Of a stretch of DNA of 64,000 nt, positions 12,150-23,379 are shown one piece after another. Position 1 is the first letter of the stretch, and the number at the start of each line of letters is the position of its first letter. The stretch is taken from positions 49,979,315-50,043,314 of the forward strand of contig NC_073696.1 of NCBI RefSeq assembly GCF_029784165.1, written 5' to 3'. A program made the translations under genes and the position numbers. This DNA is from Wyeomyia smithii. Taxonomy: Eukaryota; Arthropoda; Insecta; Diptera; Culicidae. The notes beneath the pieces were generated by a model, which ran no database searches, was not told the DNA's origin, and saw only the letters and a program-made list of their open reading frames with translations.

Positions 12150-13660
12150 ATGTAATCTAGTTATAATCTTATTTTTAGCAAAATGCTCGTCGTTTTCTAT
12201 CATAGTATTGAATTAGGTGCGCTACTGAATTCTCGCTGATAGAACTACGTTTCTTACTAAATTCCGCTACATAGGGGTGTAAAATGAAAATCCCAAAACG
12301 GAAAATAGGACGAAATATGTTCCTTTTTGATTGCTTATAAGTCGGTTAGTTTTCAACGAATTTTCCTCGTTCTTACAGCAATCGATTGTAAAATTATCCA
12401 CGCATCCGCCCGAATGCAGGAAATTCGAATTTGATTAAACAAACTATTGTACTATTGAAAATTGTCAAACCTTGCTGAAACACGGTAACACGGTCGATAG
12501 AACATTATACTCAATTAACTCGGAATGTACTGTTTGCGCTCGTCTCCAATTATCTTCGTTAGACTCTTTCTTGATGAAAATATCACAGTGCAACTTGATA
12601 CAAAAGGCAGCGTCTAGAAAATTCTAAGTCATTTTTGTACTGGATGCGACATCGAGTAAAGCCACACACGGGCTTTTGCTGTTGTCTATTGTCGTCACTA
12701 GTACTAGCTACAGTCATACGTCATCTGGAGCAGAGGGCTGATCACCAGTCAGCCTTCAAAAACAATGGAGCACTGGTACCAGATAGCAGTACATGAAACA
12801 CAGAGCTGAAAGCGAATTTCTAATTATGCGCAACAAAAAAAATTAATACCTACTGATAAACCAAAGCGAAAAAATGCTGCCTTAAGGCTTAAAATAGTTG
12901 GTCTGGGAGCAAGACATATTTCTTTGTTGGGTCGACACTCCTACCTTTCCTGAAAGGGAGGACTAACATACAAATGAAACACGAATTCCTACACAATTCG
13001 AGAACTAATCAAGTAAATGGAGCCAGATTTGGAAAGTGAGGATTTTAGAATACATAAAACGTTTTTTTTGCGTAAGTTAGTCGAACATAAAAAATGTCTA
13101 CAAGGAATTACCAAAACTCAACTCGAAATAGGGTAAGGAACGGCTTAAGCAGTAGCGCCTATTTTAATCAGTCGAAGAAAACAGGCCTCAAACTCCTGCA
13201 TTTTTATCAATATCGACAATTTCAATGATGGAAACGAAAACTTATATTGTCTAGCTGCCTTACGAATATAAGTAATACCGTTAATCACGAAGAAATCTGT
13301 GAACAATTGCAATTGAAACAAATTGACCTATATTGCAGCCATTCAGGAGCCACTTCGAGTGCTGAAAAAAAAAACTGCAAAACAGATGGAAACTGCTTAA
13401 AATAGGTTCGGGGTGATTGGAATAGTGTCTCTCGATTCGTAACTTTGATTGACGATTGTCAAAGTTTGCTAACTTAGTTTTACAATTTGAAAACAAGTTC
13501 TGATAGAGAAAACGATAGCGACCAGATTGATTTACTACTGTTTGAATTTCACCCAACACATTTCGAGTATTTCGTCTGAATACACAGGCGGTTCCTAAAG
13601 CTGCTTAAAATATGTTCCCTACGTTTAATTTTGAGATATACCAATTATTACTGGAGTAGT
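12150..13660. other. No recognisable gene; one weak repeat match
   Basis: No domains are seen in any frame. At about 12850-12900 a stretch (AAAGCGAAAAAATGCTGCC and following) resembles the left arm of the MITE at 60912, suggesting another decayed copy. Confidence 0.4.
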
Positions 13661-13664
13661 TCGT

Positions 13665-14050
13665 TTCCCCGAAACGCTATTTTTTTGCAGAGGCTTGCGG
13701 TGATCCTGATAGAGACTCAGCGGGTCAACCGAAATCAAAAAACTCATATTATTTCATAAGTTTAGGAGTGTGCCGGGTCCTTGAACGATCGCTTTTATGA
13801 GTATTTTGTTTTCAGTGCAAACGGGAACGTTTTTCCCAAAAAATGCACGTTTTGAGTGCTAAAAATTGCATTAAAAATTTTTTTGCGGCAAAATGTAACT
13901 GTATGTTTCAAAAAGCGATCGTTCAAGGACCGGCGAATTTAATAACGAAAATTAAAAAAAAAAAAGATGAAGGAAATCGGTTCAGTAGTTTTTCCGCAAT
14001 CAGGATCACGGCAAAGTCATTTTTCGGATAACACTATTCCGAGATAATCG
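13665..14050. repeat. Foldback (palindromic) MITE
   Basis: The inner arms GTCCTTGAACGATCGCTTTT (13778-13797) and AAAAGCGATCGTTCAAGGAC (13911-13930) are exact inverted copies. Outward, GTGATCCTGAT (left, about 13700) pairs with ATCAGGATCAC (right, about 13998), and CCGAAACGCTATTTTTTTGC pairs loosely with GTCATTTTTCGGATAACACT. The whole unit therefore folds on itself with arms of about 130 bases around a 110-base centre. It is non-coding. A target duplication was not determined. Confidence 0.7.
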
Positions 14051-15396
14051 CGTGTAAAGTTTCAAGTTTAGCTTATGCGGCCGTGGCGAGGCGCGCTGCA
14101 AATCGCTCTAACTTTCTTCCTATTGCTCAGATCTTTATGAAAATTTGTGGGAATGTTCTCAAGATGTTGTGTTTAAAGATAATACAATAAAAAAAATCGG
14201 TTTTTTGAAAACTAAAAAGGTATATAACCTCTTTAACAAAAAATAAGTATAGAACAGACTTAGACCAAAAAAAGGAAATTACTTTTAAAGATAGTTGAAA
14301 CAGAAAATGAAAATTTTCAAAATTTACAAGTAAATTGTCAGTTCCAAAATTTTCATTTATATCAAACCCATTTCAACCTTCTACTTACGAAACCCAAACA
14401 ACTTCAGCTGAGTTTATGTGAGAGCACATAAAAGCATTTACGAAAGGTATTAGTGTATGATTTCGAGTTAAACTGTAAATAACCAAAAGTGTCGCTCTTG
14501 GAATCCAAAAAAATCGAAAATTATCTTAAATTTGATTCCGACGAGAGAAAAAGGCTAAAAAGAAAATGATTCAAATTCAGCCTGATGAATGGAGGACGCT
14601 TCTAATTGATTCCAAATTTAGCTAAAAGTGGTTCCATAGATGGTTGAGGCGAATGAAAAAACTGATTCACAGCTTAGTTGAAAGTGCCTCGAAGAGTTAA
14701 AATAAAAACTTCTCTTGTTTTACCAGAAATTCTTGAGAGATTCTCAACTTGTGCTTAACAAGTTTGAAAAACCAACGATTCTAAAAACCAGGATATCTGT
14801 ACAATATTTTTTATAAGCCAATGTTTTTTTTTTGCTAGTTTACCATTTTTTTGGCCCTCAGAATAATCATGAAGCAGGCGTTTGAGAGATTTTTGCGATT
14901 ACATGTAGTATGAATGATGACGGATGATTTCCTTCAATATGTTAATAGATTGGTTCTGCATTCCTATATTTTCGCCTCAGACGTACTGATTTTTTTTTCT
15001 AAATCTTTTATGAATCTACTCTATTAAAAACGTAAGCGGCCTACAAAAATTGGATTTAAGAATTGCGGGAAATTTGTATGAATAGTCAGAAGAAATTACA
15101 TATTTGTATATTTTTTTTGAAGTGCAAGTGCAAGTTTTTCAAAACATAAATTGTATTCAAGACTTATCCATTATTGAAAAAAGTGTTTTTAATTTTCAGT
15201 GTTCTTTCCAAATTATTTTTCTATAACTCGTTTACAAGCAACATTTTATTTAAGATCGAAGTTTTTGGGATACATTTTTTAAAGATTTTTCTTACTAAGG
15301 GAGCATAGTTCAGAGACGTGGGGGAGGGGGGGGGTTGTTATCAATCATTTTGAGACTGTTGCACTGTTGTAGGATATATCTCTTCTATTAACAGCA
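14051..15396. other. AT-rich sequence without recognisable gene
   Basis: Long A and T runs with no protein similarity in any frame. A nearly pure G tract (GGGGGAGGGGGGGGG) lies at about 15322-15336. Confidence 0.5.
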
Positions 15397-16662
15397 AATT
15401 CATATTGAAACAAACCATTTTCATTTTCGGGTACAGAAGGGGGCCGCAGGGCCAAGTCTCCAGTGCTTAAACACTTTCCATGCTGTACCAGTGGAGAGAT
15501 TAGATTTGACATCGCAGCATAGTAACCCGAGAGGTCAAATAAATTCTGCGTTGGAATGCCGTATAGTAAGACAAGGTTGAATATAGTGGATAGTCGAAGG
15601 GAACAGTGATAGTAGTTGCAGAAAGGTGCATGAAAAGAAAAAAAGAATAGTTGTAACTGTGGTTGATGTTAATAAATTTCGTCCATTTATAATATATGTA
15701 TGTAATATTTGTCACGTATGCCAGTCTGCGTCCAGGACCTCTCAAGGCAACCCCTCCCAACTGCACATATATTTAAATATTTTTATTCATTAAAACTCTT
15801 GTCAGATGAAACATTTGATAAATATTAATAACAATAACAACAGTTATAGTAACTTGCTTTTTTACATACCTGCTTTGCCTTAATCCTTTACCTACCCCGG
15901 TTTATGTTTTTTACCTTTACTCTTTCATTGACCTTTGTTTGATTGTATTCCTCAGGGTAATTGCTTGATTCTTGGTTTGCTCTAATTCTTGATTTTTCTC
16001 GCATTTTTTTAAAAAAAAGAGGGAACTGGATTAATAATTTTATTTGAACAATAAAAATTAATGTAAATAAGTCTGAATTACGACCGCGCATATATCTAAC
16101 TACTGGATGAGCGTTGGCTTTGAGAAAGTTGATAACGCAATCTTTTGATTACTATACCAAATTCCTTTACTGAGCCATCTCGGCACCTCAGTAGAAAGCA
16201 TGTCTTAGTTGTCACAATAGTCAATTAAAACTGCTTAATCCGTAAAAGACGAGATCAATCAATCTGACCTTATATCAAAGTGTTAAATGATTCAAACATT
16301 CCACCCAATCATTATCATTTACCGTCAACTTCGTCTTATTACGGCCGTTGCAATGAAAGATTCTAATGTGCTTTATAGATATTTAAAATTATTTTACAAT
16401 GGTCATGCTGTATGCAGTATTAGGTTAAGTTTTATTGCTTCTTTATTTCGATTACAACCGAAAAGCCCATCAAAGTCTTTTCAAAGAACGTTTGGGGTGT
16501 TTTGCAACTAGCATCTGGCCTTATTTGACTGGATCTATCTTGTATAATACATAACCGAAAAAAGTAGCTTAGTTCACGAATTTAAACCAGATATTACTAA
16601 TTGCAAAACCGTCAAGCCCCTCAACCTAGGAGAGGGGCTAATTCATATTGAAACAAACCATT
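15397..16662. repeat. 1.2-kb segment bounded by identical 23-bp direct repeats
   Basis: The 23-mer beginning AATTCATATTGAAACAAACC and ending ATT occurs at 15397-15419 and again at 16640-16662. The enclosed segment has no recognisable protein. Near its right end, GTCAAGCCCCT (16611) matches the terminus of the 18526-19135 element. The repeats could be a long target duplication or two ends of a dispersed repeat. Confidence 0.5.
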
Positions 16663-16906
16663 AGTTCGAATTTTGATGGCAGAATAGAGAAAAAAAAAGA
16701 AAAATGAAACATTCGTTTAACCGAATGATTAGAATTCATTATGAATAAAACTTTCATCAACTGATTTCGAAGGGAATAAATAGCTAATATTTAGTATGAC
16801 CACCATCGTTCCGAATTATTTAAATAATACGATTCGGCATCGATTCGGACAGCTTTTGCAGTGTTGCCATTTCTACTCTGGTCTAAGACTTTTTAATTGC
16901 TGACTG

Positions 16907-17050
16907 AACCCTCTAGTGCCAAAGCCCACTTTAAGACGGGCTTCGTTAAAATCGTCATAAATCTTTAAAAACATGTTTTACGTATCTATTAAAGATTTCT
17001 AGTGATTTTACTGAAGCCCGTCTAAAGGCAGGCTTGGGCACTAGAGGGTT
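16907..17050. repeat. 144-bp MITE inside the Tc1 pseudogene
   Basis: Ends are AACCCTCTAGTGCC and GGCACTAGAGGGTT, with inverted similarity continuing (AAGACGGGCTT / AAGCCCGTCT). It separates the Tc1 parts FETVSxLK (about 17060) and TAIKKSWTRVEM (about 16900). No clear target duplication remains. Confidence 0.85.
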
Positions 17051-17442
17051 AAGGTTGGAAATGGCTCAAATTGACGTCCGTTCGCATAAACCAACCTAAC
17101 CAAGATTCCCCAGAGGTTTGTATGGGGTTACAATCAGGACTGCAAGCTGGCCAGTCCAGTAATGAGATACTTTTTTCAGCAAACCAAACTTTCGACTGCT
17201 TGGAGACGTGAATTGATGCATTATCCTGCTGAAAAATAACGTCTTCATTCGCGTTGTTCTCAAAATGGCTGATCAAAACGTCATCCAGAAGCTCTAGATA
17301 CATTTCGGAATTCATTCGGGTTGAAATGACACAAATCGGGAGCTCCGCACAGTGAGAAAAGGCACCCTATACCATTGAACTTCTACCTCCAAATTGATCT
17401 TCCAACACTGGTTTGAACTAGATCATGCCAATAGCAACTGTA

Positions 17443-18214
17443 CTGCCGTGAAACGCATATCAGTCCCATCTGAATTTTCGTCGATTTTGAGTTATGATCA
17501 CCAGAGGTTAGATTCGGCAATGCTTTACAAAATAAATGAGGAAAATAATATAGTTTGTTCTGAAAAATTTTCAAAAAATATCAGGTCAGTTCGTCCCATC
17601 TTAAAAGTAATCGCATGCCAGTCCCACAATGAATATTATGAAAAATAACGCTTATATTCAAAGTTTAAAGCGTTTCTCCACAACATTCAATTCTTCCTTG
17701 CTAGTGTTGAGTAAAAACACACGAAAAAATAAATTAAAAGTCATCAAAAAGAGCCAGATCAAAACTGAGACAATCTACAACAGAGCAATCTTCATATGCG
17801 TAGAAAGCACGGATCAGATTTGACGATGATATTTAGCACGAAGTTAAACAATATTTTCACACTTTCAAAATGATTCTCATCCAGCAAAATTAACAAGTTT
17901 GATAACTATAAACAGCAACAAACTGATTCGTTCTCAGTGGTCATAAAGACTGGGATTGTAAGCCGATTATTTCACACGCTGTAATGCAAGCTAATCGCAT
18001 ATCAGTGCCACTATAATTTGTTCCATTGTAATTGTTATAAACTGACTTATGAAACGAAAGTAACAAAAACATTAAAATCCATCAATCTGAGAAGAAAAAA
18101 ATATCAATATTCTAAGCGCATCGTACTGTATTGAATTAAACATTCAAGATCTTTTATCGCAGTTTTCTCCGTTCAATGATTTCGCAGATGGGACTGATAT
18201 GCATTTTACAGCAG
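17443..18214. repeat. 772-bp MITE inside the Tc1 pseudogene, TGTA duplication
   Basis: Terminal inverted repeats of about 30 bases: left CTGCCGTGAAACGCATATCA followed by GTCCCATCTG, right CAGATGGGACTGATATGCAT followed by TTTACAGCAG. TGTA flanks both ends (17439-17442 and 18215-18218). Removing the unit restores the Tc1 reading through the CYWHD region, which confirms the boundaries. No coding potential is seen. Confidence 0.85.
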
Positions 18215-18525
18215 TGTAGCAGTCCGGTCCATCCAAATTCATTCGTCAGAAAACACAATATTACGCCATTCCGCCTTTCACACCATTTATTTCTTTGCAA
18301 ATTTGAGCCGGTTCTGCTTACGCGTTGGGGTGAGCTTCGGTTTCTTTTGAAGTTTCTTTGTTCGGCGATTCAATCAAAATTCGGGCAATTTGTCTGGGGT
18401 CACACGAACATCCAGTTTTTCCTTTATCTGGGAGCAGGACAGTCGGTTACGTGTACCTTCATGTCTTGTTTGACCTTTCAGCCTCAACGAAACTTTGGTG
18501 TTCCCTTTGGTAGAACGCTTAATAC

Positions 18526-19135
18526 CTAGGGGCAAGACACTATTGATATATTGTTTCCAATAGTCAATATAACAAAGTATTTATCGTTGCATTTTTGGGC
18601 TCCCCTGTATCTATACCATAGCTCATTGACGTTACATTATCGTTGGAGCGATGTCAATGTGACAGATAAACGATAAATATTAGAATATATCAACCAATAC
18701 AGGTCGGACTCGATTATCCGGAACATCAAAAAAAATTTCATTCCGGATAATCGAGTTTTCCGGATAATCGAATTTCAGTATTAAATTTTGCGATAAAAGA
18801 ACATAAAACAAATATTTCTTTTCTTTATTTTACATGTATAATGTAGTGGCGTAACCAGAAGTTATTTCTTAGGCGAAAAGAGGTAAAATCTTGAGAATCA
18901 AAAAAAAATTGGACATTGATTATTTCCACTTAATTCGAACATGTCCCAAACATGCCGGAAGTGACTTAAATGGTAACAAATATGCCAAAAGGGCTGGTAA
19001 AGGCAACATTTCAGAATAAAAATTGAAAACGGTCCCCAAAAACATAAAATTCCGGATAATCGAGACTAAAATTCCGGATAATCGTGTAATATTATCGAAA
19101 TATTTTTCATGAAAATAAAAATGTCAAGCCCCTAG
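18526..19135. repeat. hAT-like MITE inside the Tc1 pseudogene, 8-bp duplication
   Basis: Termini are CTAGGGGCAAGAC and GTCAAGCCCCTAG. An exact 8-bp direct repeat, CTTAATAC, flanks it at 18518-18525 and 19136-19143. An 8-bp target duplication is the hallmark of hAT transposition. A second element (18700-19086) sits inside it. Confidence 0.85.
18700..19086. repeat. pogo/Tigger-like ends nested in the hAT-like MITE
   Basis: After TA at 18698 the sequence reads CAGGTCGGACTCGATTATCC, a terminus typical of pogo/Tigger elements. The inverted word CCGGATAATCGAG occurs at 18743 and about 19052, and a further TTCCGGATAATCG at 19072-19084. The right end is rearranged, with tandem copies of the ATTCCGGATAATCG motif. 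It is non-coding. Confidence 0.6.
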
Positions 19136-19239
19136 CTTAATACCATATTTTGAGTCTTTTTCGAGGACATTTCGTACCGCTTTCTCAGATCGACCAATTT
19201 TTCGCGCGATGGATACATTAGAGTCACTGTTCTCCTTAA

Positions 19240-20323
19240 GGGGTAATATCCACCAAAAAAAATTTTTCTTGTCATTTTTTTATTGGCTTAAATTATGCTA
19301 AAACTATTCTAGAATCAAAATCTATATCGCCCAAGTACTGATCTAAACTCAAAATTCGTTTAGATCTATTTTTACCGAACAACTTTTATGCTCCAAAATA
19401 ACATTTTTCGTTTTTTTAATTTCGAGGCTTTGTAAACTAGTATGAGTTGCCTATAATCGATATCGTGTTTCAAATTTGAAGTATAGAGGTCGCTACATCA
19501 AGTTTGAACCGTTACAGTGTCTCTACAGTACTCACAATTTCCCTTTGTTTAGTCGATCAGCCGTTCTCGTTGTGTACGTTCTTTGTTTGAGTTCTTCTAT
19601 ACTTTTTAACTGTGGGTTCTATTCAAAAGTACTTAAATATGAGTAACAAGCTTGAGTTTTGCGTGGGGTCGGCCAACCGTGTTAAAGTCGTTGAGCATCG
19701 CATGTCTGATATCGCGAAAGAGGGTAGGCGCAGCCTTACATCAGATAAAAAAGGAAGAAGAGGAAAATAAAGCCTAGGAAGGACAACTTTTCGGCGCAGG
19801 GATAATTGACTGGAGGTAAAAATATTATTAGGGGCTTTATTATTGTGATTCTTAAGATTTATAGCATTTTGAAACTTTCAATGCGTTTTTCTCGAAAACA
19901 TGTTTTCAAAATCGGCGAGCGGTAGAACTGAAAAAGTTTACATCCGATTGACTTGAAATTTCAACTGTAGCTTCTTCATTAGATTATCTAGTGAAGTACC
20001 CACGATTTTATCGATTGATTAACAGCAACAAAAGTTATAAACAATTAAAGTCGATTGTTTTGTCAAAAAGCATTTTTTTCAAAAACCGTTGACATTTTGC
20101 GAAGAAAAACTCTAAAAGCACAATCATGTGTATTTCATTAGCGACACTTATGTAGAAAATGAAAAAAAAATTGTTTTGGTTATAGGTGTAGTTGGGCACG
20201 ACTTCTACTGCTCGCCGCGGAACAACTTTAAAAAAAGCGCTTCACGGCAATCGCTGCACAGCGGCTATTTTGTAAAGTACTAAGTACTAATAAATTTTCT
20301 CCAAGACAGGTGGATATTACTCC
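19240..20323. repeat. piggyBac-type non-autonomous element (TTAA target)
   Basis: Inverted ends are GGGGTAATATCCACC (left) and GGTGGATATTACTCC (right), each abutting TTAA (19236-19239, 20324-20327). TTAA duplication is characteristic of piggyBac. It splits the N-terminal part of the Tc1 transposase. The 1.08-kb interior has no recognisable protein. Confidence 0.8.
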
Positions 20324-20490
20324 TTAAAAGCCTTGTAATATGTCGTTCTTCCTCTGTCAACCGATTACCTTTCGTTAATATTTCAATGTTTATCATCAAC
20401 AAACCAAAATTGAACTTCGAATCAAAGGCCTGTGTCTCTAGATTCGAATTTTCCCCTAGACGCTCAATTGTTGGTCTGGCAACACTATTA

Positions 20491-21464
20491 GGGTAACGGG
20501 GGTATTTTGGCCCACATACATATTTTGGCCCACCCGGTAACATTTTACGCATTTTATCTGATAAATTCAATGAATATTAAAAAAATATGCATGTAACATT
20601 GAATAACACACCTAAGAATCATACAACACTAAAATTTTCGGCGAAAAACTGGCTCTAGTTAGTGTTATTTTGGAATTAGTTCATACATATTCAAAGTCAT
20701 GGCTGAGTCAACCTAAAATCAAGAGGAAGTGGTAATATACAATTTAACGTCCGGAAGCTATTGTAACAAATATGTATGCTTTTGAAACAATTCGTTGTTG
20801 TAGTAATATCAATAAAATGTCATAGGAACAGTTTGTATACTCTAACATGTTGGAAAAGTTTAAAAAGTGGTTAAACGCATGGCCGAAATGTGTTTGCCTC
20901 TTTCTGAAGCAAACATATTTTGGCCATGCCAAGTTTTGACATCTCTTTGATTACCGTTCGGCTGTTGCACGTGAACAAAGAAGCAGCTTGTGACAATTTA
21001 CAGGTAATTACTTCTTAATTTATCACATTTAACGATGGATATGAAATTAGATGAGAATGCCTGTCAAACCGCTATAAGCCAAATCATTTCATTTTTGGAT
21101 GCCTAAAATTCACAAAAAATCACAGCAGAAGGATGTTCCTCAAACCCACTGTTTTTGCTCTCAAAATACCGATGATGATCTTAAATATGATTAGTCCGAA
21201 CTATTTCCATATACGTCTGTAGATATAAAGGTGGGCCAAAGTAAAAATTTGGTGGACCAAAATATGTTTTTAGTACTTCGTAGAAATTTTGATATTTCTA
21301 GGATATTTTTCAATATATTGCATTGTTGAACGGTGTATATTAAAACAGACACTTAGCTTTTAACAATGGTATAACAGAGTAGGTATTTATGTTGAAAAAT
21401 TATGTTTATTTTTAATAAACTGTGCGAACACCTTCCAAAGCTGGCCAAAATACCCCCGTTACCT
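20491..21464. repeat. Non-autonomous DNA element with TA duplication
   Basis: The left end GGGTAACGGGGGTATTTTGG (20491) is inverted at the right as CCAAAATACCCCCGTTACCT (to 21464). TA flanks each side. Subterminal inverted words GGCCCAC and GTGGrCCAAA also occur. No transposase is seen. The open frames at 20280-20570 and 20744-20932 are partly or wholly inside it and are not genes of their own. Confidence 0.75.
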
Positions 21465-21975
21465 TATGACGAGCATAAATTAGACGTAGCGCTCTTAAAG
21501 TTCAGGCTACCCGGACGAACACATATGATTCGCATAGATTCTATAGGATTCCTCATATTGGATTCGTGAGCGTCCTTGAAAAGAATTCCTGAAAAAAGAT
21601 TCCTCAGAAATGCCCTGTATATGGCTCTAGGTTTCTTGAATAAGAATCGTGAGTGGGAATCCTCCGGATCGTGTTTGCGATTCCTTTCACGATTCCGTCA
21701 CCGTGTTAATCGGTACCCTGGGGATTCTTACTCAGGATTCTCTGCGTGTTAGTAAGGGTATTGACTCAGAATCTCGTTGGTTAATTTTAATAATCTCGAC
21801 TCGTTGTTGGATGGTGTATCTTTCCATTATGAAATGGCAAACCTTACTGAAAAAAAAAGGTCCAGAGAGCGGTAAAAAATATCGGTTTACTTTTATAGCG
21901 CTCTTATTGGAAAATCCTTTATAAAACCTATCTAGGAATAGTGTGGTAGCCCTCAAAAGTTTCAAAATGACATCT

Positions 21976-22068
21976 CTGCCGTAATCTCGCAGACCTGACG
22001 TATGCGACAGCGGTAAAAACACAAATCGGCCACTTTGGCGCTTACGTCAGTCTGCGAGATTACGGCAG
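21976..22068. repeat. Short near-perfect hairpin
   Basis: The left arm CTGCCGTAATCTCGCAGACC and on to about 22006 pairs with the right arm (22039-22068) ending GTCTGCGAGATTACGGCAG. There is a one-base bulge and a mismatch near the loop. The loop is about 32 bases. It could be a tiny snap-back MITE, or if transcribed a miRNA-like precursor. Only the fold is shown by sequence. Confidence 0.75.
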
Positions 22069-22099
22069 ATCCTTCGGCATTCTAGGCTGTTTCCCATAA

Positions 22100-22400
22100 A
22101 CCGGCAGTCAGTTGAAGTTCAAAATAGCGTCAGGCTGGTGTCGATTCCCGGACTGCGGGTATCCATTTAACTTCGGAAATACCCATATTGGGAGGCATTC
22201 GTCCAATTCAGACTGTTTCCAAAAATCGGAAGTTATCATTTTGGTTTTAAAATGACCCTGCACATCATTCTGGTTCCGGAAATACCCATATCATGTGGCA
22301 TTTGGTCAATCTAAGCTGATATATGAGTATCCGGAATGGAAAGCTGCAACCATGGATTAAAAAAATGCGTCTAGAATCGATTTCAGGTCTGGGCATCATT
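22100..22400. repeat. Degenerate repeats with GGAAATACCCATAT motif
   Basis: CTTCGGAAATACCCATATTG (about 22162) and GGTTCCGGAAATACCCATAT (about 22272) are followed by similar words (GGCATTyGkyCAA). This indicates two diverged units of about 110 bases. No gene is seen. Confidence 0.5.
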
Positions 22401-22889
22401 CTAATTTTGCAAGCAGAGTGAAAGACCTGTTTTCGGCCTATAACGCGGCCATCGTTAACATTATGTTAAATTATTGATCGGGAATATAGAGGTACTTGGA
22501 TGTTGCTCTTTTTGCCTTTCTCCTAGAAAGGTATAGCAATCACTGGAAAAAACCAAAGGTATAAAAGTGGTCCAAAGCACAGTGGTTTAAAAGTCGATTT
22601 TGACGCGCTAAATTGATAACTCCACGTACGTTGGATATACAATTATGACGTCTTCAGCAAAAATGGTGGGTAAGACCTCCTGCATCTTTTGGTGCTATGA
22701 GATTTGTGATTAATCTCCCCAAAAGTGAGATGAAAAATTTATTTTTTTGCTCCATCGAGATCCAGAGTTGGTGTCTTCGGTAAATTTATAGGTATAACCA
22801 ATACGACCAACTTTGCCGAAGACAAAAAATTCGTATCTGTTACTCAAATTGACTTAGAGAGTATTTATTGAAAATAGACATGTCAAAAC

Positions 22890-23379
22890 CAGTGCTGATA
22901 AAAGTCATTGTCCCCAGCAAAATTCTTCGAAAATTACAGCCAATCATTTTCAATTTTCATTTCCAATGATCGCAGCACTCTTTCAGATACACTAGATTTT
23001 CGTCCTAGTAACGTGCTGTTATACTCAGATGAAATAGATCGCGCGCATCGTTCACGGTTACGGAATAACATTTGACGACAAATCCAACAAAATGATCTTC
23101 ACTTCAAAGCGAAAAAGAAAACCAAACAGTCCACTCAACCAAAATAAACCTCACCGAAACACTTTTTCACTGACACTGACCGATATCTTGACAATCTTCG
23201 TTAACTGATAAACTGATTTTGTTGTCATGCTTTCATCGCATGAAATATAATGAGGTGTTTTGACAGTTCACTTCCTTGCAAAAAGCGGGAAGGGAGAACT
23301 CTGAAAGGATTGTAAAAAAATAACGTTTATGGATGCTTTTTTCACTTTCACTCAAGAGTGTCAACAAATATCAACCCTG
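22890..23379. repeat. 490-bp hAT-type MITE in the left foldback arm
   Basis: The exact 8-bp duplication GTCAAAAC flanks it (22882-22889, 23380-23387). Ends are CAGTGCTGATAAA and the imperfect inverse, ATATCAACCCTG. The right foldback arm lacks it: GTGTTTTGACAGGTC is continuous at about 25382. It is therefore a later insertion. Confidence 0.85.

Larger units (their letters stand above)
16790..20396 (-). pseudogene. Tc1-like (DD34E-type) transposase, split by four nested insertions
   Basis: Read on the - strand from the ATG at 20396. The N-terminus is MINIEILTKGNRLTEEERHI (to 20328), continuing at 19235-19144 with NSDSNVSIARKIGRSEKAVR. From about 18525 to 18219 the reading includes LRLKGQTRHEGTRNRL. 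From 17442 it reads CYWHDLVQTSVGRSIW, GAPDLCHFNPNE, MNSEMYLELLDDVLISHFEN, VIFQQDNASIHVSKQ and LLDWPACSPDCNP. From 16906 the C-terminus is TRVEMATLQKLSESMPNRIV, ending NDGGHTKY. The protein pieces join across each insertion, so the four MITEs landed in one element. Frameshifts and stops accompany them, and the glutamate of the DDE triad lies in a frameshifted stretch after NPI. The enzyme is inactive. Confidence 0.85.

Noticed and set aside
12700..12960. Possible hairpin or transposon end around CTACCTTTCCTGAAAGGGAG
   Set aside because: Only a short palindrome, with no second end or duplication found.
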